From CAZSDU01 sp964429135 (GTDB lineage Bacteria; Bacteroidota; Bacteroidia; Bacteroidales; FEN-979): a stretch of DNA of 64,000 bases. The translations under genes were made by a program, and so were the position numbers. Shown in pieces: positions 23,636-33,216 of the stretch (positions are counted from its first letter, which is position 1; each line of letters opens with the position of its first letter). The notes below the pieces were generated by a model. The model made no database searches and was not told where the DNA came from. It saw nothing but the letters and a program-made list of their open reading frames with translations. Location of the stretch: assembly GCA_964429135.1 (NCBI GenBank), contig CAYSAU010000018.1:8218-72217 (forward strand). Direction: 5' to 3'.

Positions 23636-24764
23636 GGAGTAACTCAAAATTCTGGTTCCTTAAATGGGGGTCAAATCCTGCTTCCTTGATGGCCTGCTGA
23701 ATGCCTGAGACACTAAAAGAATGGTTTGCTCCCGCTACGGAAACTACATTTTCTTCCATCATGATACTGCCAAAATCATTGGCTCCTGCATAAAGACAAA
23801 GCTGAGCAGTTTCTTTTCCAACAGTCAGCCAGGAGGCCTGAATGTTGGGAATATTCGGAAGCATGATGCGTGAAATAGCTATCATCCGGATATATTCTTG
23901 AGCAGTTACTTTGTTTTCCACCTTGAATTTTTCTTTCAGTATTGTGCCCTTGTCCTGGAAAGGCCAGGGAATGAAAGAAAGAAATCCTTTATGCCCTGTC
24001 GGTTTACTGTCCTGAAGTTCCCTCAGGGAAACCAGGTGTTGCAACCTTTCATCCAGGGTTTCTATATGTCCGAACATCATGGTTGCAGAAGTCGTCAGAT
24101 TCATCTGATGAGCTTCCTTCATCACCTCCAGCCACTGACTCGCAGTACATTTAGCCGGTGAAAGTATTTTTCTGACCCTTTCGGATAAAATTTCGGCACC
24201 GGCCCCCGGCAAGCTATCCATTCCTGCATCTACCAGGTGTTGAAGGATATCCCGATAGGTTTTTTTTTCTAATGTTGCAAGATGGACGATCTCGGGAGGT
24301 CCCAGGGCATGCAGCCGAAGGTCAGGATAGAGTTTTTTCAGCGCTGAAAACAATTCCTGATAAAAGCTTAACCCCAGATGAGGATGCATCCCTCCCTGAA
24401 GCAACAATTGTCGCCCCCCGAGAAGGTACATTTCATCAATTTTATGGATATATTCTTCCAGCGAAGTGACATAACACCAAGGATTGCCGGCAGCCTGGAA
24501 GAAGTTGCAAAATTTACAACCGGAAATGCAGGCATTGGTGATGTTAATATTCCGGTCAATGATCCAGGTCACAAGCTGATCAGGATGAATTCTTTTACGA
24601 ATCTCATGGCCTACAAACATCAAGGTCGGCAAAGACAAGTTTTCCAACATGGATTTTCCTTCTTCCAGTGACAGGAAGTCACCGTTCATTGCCTTTTTAA
24701 TGAGCTTCTCCGTAATTTTCCTAAATTTGTGTTCCAAAGAAGTCTCAAAAGTAAGAAAATCCAT
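23628..24764 (-). CDS. mqnC: Cyclic dehypoxanthinyl futalosine synthase MqnC
   Basis: A 378-residue radical SAM enzyme of the futalosine route to menaquinone; it cyclises dehypoxanthine futalosine. The cluster motif is CISGCKFC (C79, C83, C86). Other hallmarks are GGRQLLLQGGMHPHLGL, DSLPGAGAEILSERVR and the C-terminal AGANDFGSIMMEENVVSVAGA, which separates MqnC from MqnE. The only ATG at the front is 24764; it shares the tetramer CATG with the start codon of pepA on the other strand. It supplies the quinone that the SdhCAB complex in this window would use. Confidence 0.94.
   Translation of the reverse strand: MDFLTFETSLEHKFRKITEKLIKKAMNGDFLSLEEGKSMLENLSLPTLMFVGHEIRKRIHPDQLVTWIIDRNINITNACISGCKFCNFFQAAGNPWCYVTSLEEYIHKIDEMYLLGGRQLLLQGGMHPHLGLSFYQELFSALKKLYPDLRLHALGPPEIVHLATLEKKTYRDILQHLVDAGMDSLPGAGAEILSERVRKILSPAKCTASQWLEVMKEAHQMNLTTSATMMFGHIETLDERLQHLVSLRELQDSKPTGHKGFLSFIPWPFQDKGTILKEKFKVENKVTAQEYIRMIAISRIMLPNIPNIQASWLTVGKETAQLCLYAGANDFGSIMMEENVVSVAGANHSFSVSGIQQAIKEAGFDPHLRNQNFELLPI
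24722..24729 (+). promoter_or_regulatory. Predicted -7 box for the pepA-ltaS-like unit, inside mqnC
   Basis: TAAATTTG lies within the mqnC coding sequence, 33 bases before the pepA ATG. It would drive the long forward unit that follows. Confidence 0.45.
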
Positions 24765-26235
24765 GCAGCCAATTTTAACTTTAACAAGCAAAACCCAGGA
24801 AACCGAAAACCTGGTGATAATTGTATCCGGGATTTCCCGCCTGCCTGCCGGAATTTTTAGTAAAGCTGAAAAAGCATTTATCCGTCACCAGAAAGAAGAA
24901 CTGAAAAAGGAAACCGTTATCATCAACCACCTGAATACTTGGATATACCTGTTTTTTCTTCCGCTGGAGAAAGAATTCAATGACCGTTTGGAATGTTGTC
25001 GTATTGCGGGTGAAAAAACCGGGAAAAGCCTGAATGAAAGAAGAATTCAGAAGGTGGTTATTTTCGATGCAGCAAAAAAAACCAGGGAAGTCATGGCTTT
25101 TGCAGAAGGAATGTCAATGGGGAATTATCAATTTTTGAAATATAAAAATGAAAAAGAGAATATCCATACGCTGAAAGAGATCGAAATTTATTCTGAGGGA
25201 TCAGGAAAGTCAGGTTTGCAGGAATTAAGTCAAAGGATACAGCAGTTGAATATCCTTACAGATGCTGTTTTTCGTTGCCGTGATTTGATCAACGAGCCCG
25301 GCTCTTTTCTGACTGCGCTGGTTTTTGCCCAGGAGGTTTCATTCATGGCAAAACAATGTGGCGCAAGGGTGGAAGTGATGAACAAGAAAAAGCTTGAAGC
25401 TTTGCAGATGGGAGGAATACTGGGTGTCAACAAAGGAAGTCATGAACCACCGACTTTGACCATAATGGAATGGAAACCGGATTCAGCAAGGAATAATCAT
25501 CCCATCGTGTTAATTGGAAAAGGAGTGGTTTATGATAGCGGCGGCATGAATTTAAAGACCGGGAACTCTATGTTGAACATGAAGGATGATATGTCGGGGG
25601 CCGCTGCCGTTGCTGCAAGTATTTATGCTGTAGCCATGGCCCAGTTACCTGTCCATGTAATCGGATTGATGCCTGCTACCGACAACAAACCCGGCCCTCA
25701 AGCCCTATGTTCAGGTGATGTGATCAGCATGCACAACGGCATGAATGTGGAAGTTGTGGATACCGATGCAGAAGGACGCTTGCTTCTGGCCGATGCCCTG
25801 AGTTATGCGCGAAAATTTCATCCTGAACTGGTGATAGACCTGGCTACACTCACGGGATCCGCGGTTCGTGCCTTAGGAAATTCAGCAGCCGTTGGCATGC
25901 AATGCAAAGCCAAAGCGGAAATGGAGGAACTTAAAAATTCCGGGTTCAGGGTAAATGAACGAATTGTTGAATTTCCAATGTGGGAGGACTATGCCGAAAG
26001 TCTGAAATCCGAGGTTGCGGATATAAAAAACCTGGGCAAACCCGAAGCTGGATCAATCATTGCCGGAAAATTCCTGGAAAAATTTACGGATTATCCTTTT
26101 ATCCACCTCGATATTGCCGGTCCTGCCTTTCTCGAAAAAACAGACACCTATCGCGGACAAGGCGGAACCGGATACGGTGTTAGGCTGCTATTTGATTACC
26201 TTTGTAAAAAATATTCAACATGGATCAAACAATAG
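24763..26235 (+). CDS. pepA: Leucyl aminopeptidase (M17 family)
   Basis: A 490-residue cytosolic metallo-aminopeptidase. The C-terminal catalytic domain has the M17 metal and base residues in GKGVVYDSGGMNLK, MKDDMSGAAAV and the signature DTDAEGRLLLADAL. The variable N-terminal domain covers about 180 residues. The ATG at 24763 is preferred over one at 24649, because the longer form would encode residues antisense to mqnC and precede the promoter box. Its start codon overlaps that of mqnC by two bases. It overlaps pdxA by 16 bases and opens a run of ten forward genes. Confidence 0.93.
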   Translation: MQPILTLTSKTQETENLVIIVSGISRLPAGIFSKAEKAFIRHQKEELKKETVIINHLNTWIYLFFLPLEKEFNDRLECCRIAGEKTGKSLNERRIQKVVIFDAAKKTREVMAFAEGMSMGNYQFLKYKNEKENIHTLKEIEIYSEGSGKSGLQELSQRIQQLNILTDAVFRCRDLINEPGSFLTALVFAQEVSFMAKQCGARVEVMNKKKLEALQMGGILGVNKGSHEPPTLTIMEWKPDSARNNHPIVLIGKGVVYDSGGMNLKTGNSMLNMKDDMSGAAAVAASIYAVAMAQLPVHVIGLMPATDNKPGPQALCSGDVISMHNGMNVEVVDTDAEGRLLLADALSYARKFHPELVIDLATLTGSAVRALGNSAAVGMQCKAKAEMEELKNSGFRVNERIVEFPMWEDYAESLKSEVADIKNLGKPEAGSIIAGKFLEKFTDYPFIHLDIAGPAFLEKTDTYRGQGGTGYGVRLLFDYLCKKYSTWIKQ

Positions 26236-27290
26236 ATAAGGAAAAGAGAATACGCGTAGGAATCTCTCATGGTGATATGAATGGGGTGAGCTATGAGATC
26301 ATCATTAAAACCTTACAGGACCAACGTTTGATGGAAAATTACACCATCATCGTTTATGGCAGTTCTAAAGTGGCTTCCTATTACAGAAAGACGCTGAACA
26401 TCAATGATTTTAATTTTAACCTGATAAAAAAAGCCGACCTGGCTCATCCCCGCCGCCCTAATATTATCAATATTCATGATGAAGAAGTTAAGATAGATCT
26501 GGGGAAATCCACTTCCATTGCCGGCGAACTTGCGTTTTTATCCCTGGAGGCAGTCACAGATGATCTTCAGAAAAACCAGGTTGATGTGTTGGTTACAGCC
26601 CCCATTAATAAAAAGAATATTCAATCCCAAACATTTACTTTTCCGGGACATACCGAATACCTGGCAAAAAAGTTCCATACCGATGATTATTTAATGCTGA
26701 TGATCAATAATAAATTCCGTATCGGAGTGGTCACCGGGCATATTCCCATTCACAAGATTAAAGAAACCTTAACCGAAGCCCTCTTGCTTCAGAAAATTCA
26801 AATTCTTCATCACTCCCTGCTCCGGGATTTTGGTATTGTAAAACCGAAAATAGCCGTTCTGGCACTGAACCCCCATGCCGGTGATGAGGGATTAATTGGG
26901 GATGAAGATCAAAAGATCATCCTTCCGGCTATACAGAAAGCTTACCTCCAGAACATTCTGGCTTTCGGACCCTATCCTGCAGACGGATTTTTCGGATCAG
27001 CAAACTTTTTACATTTTGATGGCATACTGGCGATGTATCACGATCAGGGCATGCTGCCTTTTAAACTTATATCTTTTGAAGAAGGGGTCAATTTCACTGC
27101 CGGATTGCCCATTGTCAGGACTTCTCCCGCCCATGGAACAGCCTATGACCTTGCCGGGAAAAACGAAGCTTCTCCGGAAGCATTTCGAAATGCCTTGTAT
27201 ATGGCTTGCGATATTTTTACCCATCGGCAGGAATATGATGAAATCCATGCCAATCCATTGTTCCCTGAAGTGGCAAGCGGAGAAAAATGA
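26220..27290 (+). CDS. pdxA: 4-hydroxythreonine-4-phosphate dehydrogenase PdxA
   Basis: A 356-residue metal- and NAD-dependent enzyme of pyridoxal phosphate synthesis by the DXP-dependent route. The metal-binding histidines lie in FPGHTEYLAKKF, ALNPHAGDEGLIG and MYHDQGMLPFK; the loops PADGFFGS and RTSPAHGTAYDLAGK are characteristic. The length is normal. It overlaps pepA by 16 bases and murF-alr by four (ATGA). The cofactor product is used by the alanine racemase half of the next gene, a sensible pairing. Confidence 0.95.
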   Translation: MDQTIDKEKRIRVGISHGDMNGVSYEIIIKTLQDQRLMENYTIIVYGSSKVASYYRKTLNINDFNFNLIKKADLAHPRRPNIINIHDEEVKIDLGKSTSIAGELAFLSLEAVTDDLQKNQVDVLVTAPINKKNIQSQTFTFPGHTEYLAKKFHTDDYLMLMINNKFRIGVVTGHIPIHKIKETLTEALLLQKIQILHHSLLRDFGIVKPKIAVLALNPHAGDEGLIGDEDQKIILPAIQKAYLQNILAFGPYPADGFFGSANFLHFDGILAMYHDQGMLPFKLISFEEGVNFTAGLPIVRTSPAHGTAYDLAGKNEASPEAFRNALYMACDIFTHRQEYDEIHANPLFPEVASGEK

Positions 27291-29800
27291 ATCATCTGAC
27301 AGTATCGGAGGTTGTCAGAATTACCTGCGGGATATTGTATGCTACCCGCCAGGATGATCCAGGCATCAGAGAATTACTCATTGACAGCCGCCGCTTGATA
27401 CAACCTGAACATTGCCTTTTTATCGCCCTGGTCACCTCCCGTAATGATGGGCATCATTATATCGGAGAACTGTATGAGAAAGGGGTCAGGAATTTTCTTA
27501 TAAGCCGTATGGAAAATGAAAGATACCAGATGCCTGATGCCTGTTTTATTGTTGTTCCGGACACCCTGGAGGCAATGCAGCAATTGGCGGCATTTCAACG
27601 CATGCGGTTTACTGTTCCGGTGATCGGAATCACCGGGAGCAATGGGAAAACCATAGTCAAAGAATGGCTGTTTCAAATGCTATGCCGCGATTATAAAATC
27701 GTCCGCAGCCCGAAAAGCTATAATTCCCAGATCGGAGTCCCCCTTTCCGTGTGGAAAATGGAAGCCTGGAATACCTTAGCCATCTTTGAAGCAGGAATTT
27801 CCAAACCTGGGGAAATGACTAAACTGGAACGCATCATCCAACCCACCATTGGTATCTTTACCAATATCGGAACTGCCCATGATGAACATTTTTTAGAACA
27901 GCGACAGAAAGTGGAGGAAAAACTTAAGCTTTTCATCCATTCAGCAACCCTCGTTTATTGTGCCGATCATCATCTGATCACAGAAGTATTACGATCGGAT
28001 CCTGCCTTTTCAGGGCTGAAAACCTTTACCTGGAGCCGGAACTGTGAAGCTGATCTTCACTTAAAAACCATTGATAAATCCATGCGGTCAACATACATCA
28101 CCGCGAGTTATCAATCATCGGAATATTCATTTTCCTTTCCTTTTATCGATGATGCTTCCATTGAAAATATTATGCATTGCTGGGCCACCATGATCGTGCT
28201 GGGCCATCCTGCATCCTGCATCTTGCATCCCGCTGCTGCCCTTGCCCCCATTGCTATGCGCCTGGAACTGAAAGAAGCCATCAATCATTGCTCACTGATC
28301 AACGATAGTTATAATTCCGATTTCAATTCCCTAAGTATTGCCATTGATTTTCTGGAACAGCAAACCCGGCAGCGAAAAAAAACCATTATCCTCAGCGATA
28401 TTTTGCAAAGTGGAAGGAATAAGGAAGAGCTCTATCAGGAAATTGCCGAATTGTTGCTCCTGAAAAAGGTCGATAGAATTATTGGCATTGGCAGGGATAT
28501 TTCCAAATATGCCGATAAATTCAGCATGTCAAAGATCTTTTTCGAAAAAACCGAAGATTTTCTTGACCATTTCCCACTATCCTCCTTTCAAAATGAAAGC
28601 ATTTTACTTAAAGGTGCACGTATCTTTGAGTTTGAAAAGATCAGCAGCGTATTGCAGCAAAAATCCCATGAGACGGTTTTGGAAATAAACATTGATGCAC
28701 TGATTCATAACCTGAATTATTTTCGTGCCAAACTGAATCCAGGGACAAAAGTAATGGTTATGGTCAAAGCATTTTCATACGGCAGCGGGAGCTATGAGAT
28801 TGCCAACGTACTACAGTTTTATCATGCCGACTATCTGGCCGTAGCCTATGCCGATGAAGGGGTGGAACTGAGAAAGGCAGGAATCAGGCTACCCATTATG
28901 GTCATGAGCCCGGAAGAACACAGCCTCGATATTCTGCTGAAATACAACCTTGAACCTGAAATTTACAACTTTCGCATTCTTCGCCTTCTCGAAGAAGCCA
29001 TTGCCAGAAATCAGACTTCCGGGCAGGAGGCCATTCGCATTCACATTAAACTGGATACCGGAATGCATCGCCTGGGTTTCACGGAAAACGAGCTCGATGA
29101 ATTGATCCGGATTCTTCTTGATAAATCCGGTATCCATATCCAATCGGTTTTCTCTCATCTGGCTGCCAGCGAGGATCCTTCAGAAGAAGTGTTCACCCGC
29201 AGGCAAATCAGGGTCTTTAATGAAATGAGCAGAAAGATAACCAGTAAGTTTGGCTATCCCATCATCAGACATATTCTGAATTCTGCAGGAATAAGCCGTT
29301 TCCCTGATGCCCAGATGGACATGGTCAGGCTGGGCATTGGTCTTTATGGAATAGGTATGGATGAAGAAGAACAATTACAACTGAGGAATGTGAGTACCCT
29401 GAAATCAGTGATCACTCAGATCAAGCATATTTCAGCTGGCGATACCATCGGGTACAACCGAATGGGAAACGCCGTGAAAGACAAAATTATTGCCATCGTT
29501 CCGGTTGGATATGCCGATGGATTGAACCGACGGCTGGGAAATGGCCGAGGCTCATTGTATATTCATGGAGAACCGGCTCCCATCATTGGCAATATCTGCA
29601 TGGACCTGACCATGATCGATATCACGGATTTGTCTTCATCTGTAACCGCGCAACCTGTCTCTGCCAGGGAAGGAGATGAAGTCATCATTTTCGGGGAGAA
29701 ACATCCTGTGACCGAATTGTCCAGGCAACTTGACACCATTCCCTATGAGATCCTGACAGGTATTTCACGACGGGTAAAAAGAATATATTATTATGAATAA
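27287..29800 (+). CDS. Bifunctional MurF / alanine racemase fusion
   Basis: An 837-residue fusion typical of Bacteroidota. The N-terminal part (about 1-450) is MurF, which adds D-Ala-D-Ala to UDP-MurNAc-tripeptide; P-loop GSNGKT at 117-122 and the ADP-binding NDSYNSDFNSL follow the family. The C-terminal part (about 465-837) is a PLP alanine racemase with the Schiff-base lysine K494 in VMVKAFSYGSG. D-Ala made by the racemase serves peptidoglycan assembly. Around residues 307-316 a seven-base DNA repeat encodes HPASCILHPA, where relatives have ordinary helix sequence. The overlap with pdxA indicates translational coupling. Confidence 0.95.
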   Translation: MNHLTVSEVVRITCGILYATRQDDPGIRELLIDSRRLIQPEHCLFIALVTSRNDGHHYIGELYEKGVRNFLISRMENERYQMPDACFIVVPDTLEAMQQLAAFQRMRFTVPVIGITGSNGKTIVKEWLFQMLCRDYKIVRSPKSYNSQIGVPLSVWKMEAWNTLAIFEAGISKPGEMTKLERIIQPTIGIFTNIGTAHDEHFLEQRQKVEEKLKLFIHSATLVYCADHHLITEVLRSDPAFSGLKTFTWSRNCEADLHLKTIDKSMRSTYITASYQSSEYSFSFPFIDDASIENIMHCWATMIVLGHPASCILHPAAALAPIAMRLELKEAINHCSLINDSYNSDFNSLSIAIDFLEQQTRQRKKTIILSDILQSGRNKEELYQEIAELLLLKKVDRIIGIGRDISKYADKFSMSKIFFEKTEDFLDHFPLSSFQNESILLKGARIFEFEKISSVLQQKSHETVLEINIDALIHNLNYFRAKLNPGTKVMVMVKAFSYGSGSYEIANVLQFYHADYLAVAYADEGVELRKAGIRLPIMVMSPEEHSLDILLKYNLEPEIYNFRILRLLEEAIARNQTSGQEAIRIHIKLDTGMHRLGFTENELDELIRILLDKSGIHIQSVFSHLAASEDPSEEVFTRRQIRVFNEMSRKITSKFGYPIIRHILNSAGISRFPDAQMDMVRLGIGLYGIGMDEEEQLQLRNVSTLKSVITQIKHISAGDTIGYNRMGNAVKDKIIAIVPVGYADGLNRRLGNGRGSLYIHGEPAPIIGNICMDLTMIDITDLSSSVTAQPVSAREGDEVIIFGEKHPVTELSRQLDTIPYEILTGISRRVKRIYYYE
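28205..28232 (+). repeat. Heptamer array inside murF-alr
   Basis: Four tandem seven-base units: CATCCTG twice, then CATCTTG and CATCCCG. They lie in the MurF part, just before the conserved IAMRLELKE segment. Confidence 0.75.
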
Positions 29801-29809
29801 CCTTATTCT

Positions 29810-30544
29810 ATGAGCTTGACCATACTGAGTATCATCATTCCTGCTTACAACGAAGCGAATACTATCCATCTTATTTTGGATAAAGTATTGGCAGTTGAGC
29901 TTATCGCTGGAGTGCAGAAAGAAATCATCATTGTTAACGACCATAGCTGCGATGAAACGGAAAAGGTGGTTTCAGCGTACATCCATGAACATCCGGGAGA
30001 AAAAATCATTTCTTTTACCCAGGAAACCAATCAGGGGAAAGGAGCTGCCATCCATCGTGGCATTCATGAGGCTGGAGGCGATTTTATAATCATTCAGGAT
30101 GCTGATCTGGAGTACGATCCCAATGAATACAATATCCTGCTTAAGCCCATCCTGGATGGCTTTGCCGATGTCGTGTTCGGATCCCGTTTTATGGGAGGGA
30201 GACCGCATCGCATTCTCTTCTTTTGGCATTCCATCGGGAACAAGATCCTGACCTTCGTTTCCAATATGTTCACCAACTTGAACCTGACGGATATGGAAAC
30301 CTGCTATAAATTATTCAGGGCAGATCTGATAAAAAAGCTTTCCCTGAAAGAAAAACGATTTGGATTTGAACCAGAAGTGACTAGTAAAATAGCCCGTTTC
30401 CCGAAGATCAGGATATATGAAGTGGGAATTTCCTATTATGGACGAACTTATGAGGAAGGGAAAAAAATCGGCATGAAAGATGCTTTCCGTGCCTTGTGGT
30501 GCCTCCTGAAATACAATGTTTTTGACCGGAAATACCTGAAATAG
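29810..30544 (+). CDS. Family 2 glycosyltransferase (polyprenyl-phosphate sugar transferase type)
   Basis: A 244-residue GT2 enzyme resembling dolichol-phosphate mannosyltransferase. It has SIIIPAYNEANTI, IIIVNDHSCDETE, NQGKGAAIHRGI, the DxD-like IIQDADLEYDP, and VVFGSRFMGG. There are no membrane helices at the end, as in soluble DPM1-type enzymes that load a sugar onto a polyprenyl phosphate at the inner membrane. It begins the glycan-related part of the operon, nine bases after murF-alr. The sugar and acceptor are unknown. A GT39 enzyme at 52.1 kb belongs to a class that uses such donors. Confidence 0.88.
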   Translation: MSLTILSIIIPAYNEANTIHLILDKVLAVELIAGVQKEIIIVNDHSCDETEKVVSAYIHEHPGEKIISFTQETNQGKGAAIHRGIHEAGGDFIIIQDADLEYDPNEYNILLKPILDGFADVVFGSRFMGGRPHRILFFWHSIGNKILTFVSNMFTNLNLTDMETCYKLFRADLIKKLSLKEKRFGFEPEVTSKIARFPKIRIYEVGISYYGRTYEEGKKIGMKDAFRALWCLLKYNVFDRKYLK

Positions 30545-30564
30545 TCTTTCTCAGTTTTTAATGC

Positions 30565-31713
30565 ATGATTAGAGTAAAAAAAAACGTCTTCCTGGTTCTC
30601 GTGATATTGTTGTGTTTGCCTTTGGTTCAGGACAATGTTTCTCTTTTTTCTTCCAAATCCCTGGATGGATACCAGCCTTCAATCACCAAACCTTCATTTT
30701 CAATCGGAGGTTTTTTAAATCAGGCTTTTCAGGATAGCCTGAACCCATTTCTGGAAAGCAGAATCCCTTTTAGACCTGATCTTGTTCGTTTGCATAACCA
30801 AATAGATTTCAGCTTATTTGGAGTTCCCCATGCCCATAAGATCATTGTTGGCAAAAATAATTATTTATTCGAAGAACCATATATCAAAGCCTATCTGGGT
30901 CATGATTTCTTCGGGAGACAAAAAATTGATGCCAGGATTTCGCAGTTTAAGGAACTTCAGGAACTCCTTTGGAATGAAAAAAGAATCCTGATGCTTGTTG
31001 TTTTTGCTCCAGATAAAGGCAGCTTTTATTCCGAAAAAATACCTGAGCGTTATTTGAAATCCAAGAAGGATACCACCAACTATCAATGGTATAAGCAGGG
31101 CTTGGAAAAAACGGGTGTCAATTTTATTGATTTCCATGCATGGTTCCTGAAAATTAAAGATACTTCCCGCTATGTATTGTACCCGAAAACAGGCATTCAC
31201 TGGAGCACCTATGGAGCATATCTTGCAATGGATTCTTTGATACATTATTTAAGCAGGAAGCTGGAAATAACCCTGCCTGAGCCTGTCCTCGAAAAACTGG
31301 AATTTACCAGCATTGCCCGTGAAAAGGATGATGATATGGCACAGGCTTTAAACCTGATCTGGAACATCCCTCATCCGGCGCTAGCCTATCCCCATATCCT
31401 TTACTGGAAAACCAATACTGAAAAGAAGCCATCTGCCTTATTTATTGGCGATAGTTTCTACTTTTGCTGGTCTGAATCAGGTTATATTAAAAACATCTTT
31501 AGCAACGAAGAATTCTGGTACTATGATCATGATGTTTATCTTAATGGGGTCAAGCAAAAAGAGATAGTCAGCGACTTAAACCTGAAAGCGTGTATCGACA
31601 GACAGAATGCTATTGTTTTCATTCAAACCAATGCAGGTTACGGTAATGCAGGTTACTGGTTTGTTGACCGGGTGCTGGCATTAATGAGAGATACAATAAA
31701 AGAGGTCAAGTGA
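30565..31713 (+). CDS. AlgJ/AlgX-like SGNH acetyltransferase-type protein, copy 1
   Basis: A 382-residue protein with an N-terminal membrane anchor or signal (residues 5-22) and a periplasmic SGNH-like domain. IVGKNNYLFEEPYIKAY, DTSRYVLYPKTGIHWSTYG (H212) and FIGDSFYFCW (S297) are the AlgJ/AlgX landmarks. The Asp expected two residues before the His (DxHW) is Gly210 here. In alginate-type systems these proteins pass acetyl groups from the MBOAT protein to the polymer. It lies 27 bases before the MBOAT gene. Enzyme activity is probable but not certain given the missing Asp. Confidence 0.82.
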   Translation: MIRVKKNVFLVLVILLCLPLVQDNVSLFSSKSLDGYQPSITKPSFSIGGFLNQAFQDSLNPFLESRIPFRPDLVRLHNQIDFSLFGVPHAHKIIVGKNNYLFEEPYIKAYLGHDFFGRQKIDARISQFKELQELLWNEKRILMLVVFAPDKGSFYSEKIPERYLKSKKDTTNYQWYKQGLEKTGVNFIDFHAWFLKIKDTSRYVLYPKTGIHWSTYGAYLAMDSLIHYLSRKLEITLPEPVLEKLEFTSIAREKDDDMAQALNLIWNIPHPALAYPHILYWKTNTEKKPSALFIGDSFYFCWSESGYIKNIFSNEEFWYYDHDVYLNGVKQKEIVSDLNLKACIDRQNAIVFIQTNAGYGNAGYWFVDRVLALMRDTIKEVK

Positions 31714-31740
31714 CAAAGATCAATAAATAAAAAGCAAGTT

Positions 31741-33198
31741 ATGGTTTTCAGCAGTAGTCTGTTTTTACTTTATTTCTTACCGGTTTTTCTGATCCTTTAT
31801 TTTTTATTACCCAGACAGTTCAAAAACGGTTTTATCCTGTTGATCAGTGTTTTTTTCTATGCCTGGGGAGCGCCGAATTTTGTGTTTTACATTGCCGGAT
31901 CCGTAATCCTGGATTATCTGCTGATCCGAGGGATGATAAACGCCACTGGGATAAAACGCAGATTGTTCTTCTGGATTTCTGTTATATTAAATCTTGGACT
32001 TCTGCTGTACTTCAAGTACATGAATTTTTTTGTTGATCAGTTTCAACTTCTGGAAGGATGGTTCGGAATCAACCCCGGCTCCTGGACAAAAATTGCCTTA
32101 CCGGTAGGTATTTCATTCATTACATTTCAAAAATTGGCTTGCACGCTCGACATTTATAAAAAGCAATTCGCTGGGTTTAAGCATTTCTGGGATTATGCTT
32201 TATATGTTTTCATGTTTCCACAGTTACTGGCTGGCCCGATCGTAAGACCTGGCCAAATTGCAAGCCAGATAGAGGATAGGCAAAACCGGGATTCAATCGA
32301 CGACCGCTTAATCGGGTTTTACCGCTTCGTTATCGGTCTTTCAAAAAAGGTACTGATTGCCGATGTCCTCGGCCTGACCGTCAACGAAATATTCAGTCTT
32401 GAATTGCAAGATCTTTCCAGCGGACTGGCTTGGCTAGGGGCCATTGCCTATACTTTTCAGATCTATTTCGACTTTTCAGGATATTCCGACATGGCAATAG
32501 GCCTGGCCAGAATGATGGGATTTAAACTCCCGGAGAATTTTAATAGTCCTTATATTTCCCAAAGCATCACTGAATTCTGGAGACGCTGGCATATCACCCT
32601 TTCTTTCTGGTTCCGCGATTATGTGTTTCTACCCCTGGCCTATGCCACTTCCAGGAAATTGCCCAAAGAACATTATTTCGGATTGCGTGCTGATAAAATT
32701 ATTTATCTTATTGCCACTTCTGTTACGTTTCTCCTTTGTGGTTTGTGGCATGGTGCGGCCTGGACCTTTATTGCCTGGGGAGTTTTCCAGGGTATTTTCC
32801 TGATCATCGACAGGCTTTTTCTGTTAAAATATCTGAAAAAAATCGGAAAAGTTCCTGGTATACTCTTTACTTTTTTTATTCTCACCCTTGGATGGGTCAT
32901 TTTTCGTTCGGAAACTCTGCCGGATGCCCAGGCTTTCATAGCCAGGATGTTTGCCTTCCGATCTGCGGAAAATGAAGTCTGGCTAAACCCGAAATTCTGG
33001 ACCATACTGAGCCTGGCCATGATTTTCTCTTTCTGGGGTGTAAGGAAAAAAATTGAAGGCTGGATCGATCGTCTTTATAATATCCCTGAAAATTCAACTA
33101 TTCTGATCCTGTCGGTGCTGTCGATTATACTCTTTATTTTAAGCGAAGCAGCCATAACTTCTTCAGGGTTCAATCCTTTCATTTATTTCAGATTTTAA
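31741..33198 (+). CDS. MBOAT O-acyltransferase (AlgI-like)
   Basis: A 485-residue polytopic inner-membrane protein with ten or more helices. The AlgI signature is clear: MVFSSSLFLLYFLPVF, YFDFSGYSDMAIGLARMMGF, EFWRRWHITLSFWFRDYVF (H284) and LLCGLWHGAAW with the catalytic His337. AlgI-type proteins move acyl groups, usually acetyl, across the membrane to a periplasmic transferase. It is flanked by two AlgJ-like genes at 27 and 18 bases, so a three-protein acylation machine is likely. The acceptor polymer is unknown. Confidence 0.93.
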   Translation: MVFSSSLFLLYFLPVFLILYFLLPRQFKNGFILLISVFFYAWGAPNFVFYIAGSVILDYLLIRGMINATGIKRRLFFWISVILNLGLLLYFKYMNFFVDQFQLLEGWFGINPGSWTKIALPVGISFITFQKLACTLDIYKKQFAGFKHFWDYALYVFMFPQLLAGPIVRPGQIASQIEDRQNRDSIDDRLIGFYRFVIGLSKKVLIADVLGLTVNEIFSLELQDLSSGLAWLGAIAYTFQIYFDFSGYSDMAIGLARMMGFKLPENFNSPYISQSITEFWRRWHITLSFWFRDYVFLPLAYATSRKLPKEHYFGLRADKIIYLIATSVTFLLCGLWHGAAWTFIAWGVFQGIFLIIDRLFLLKYLKKIGKVPGILFTFFILTLGWVIFRSETLPDAQAFIARMFAFRSAENEVWLNPKFWTILSLAMIFSFWGVRKKIEGWIDRLYNIPENSTILILSVLSIILFILSEAAITSSGFNPFIYFRF

Positions 33199-33216
33199 TC
33201 TCGGGGAGACGGGTAA

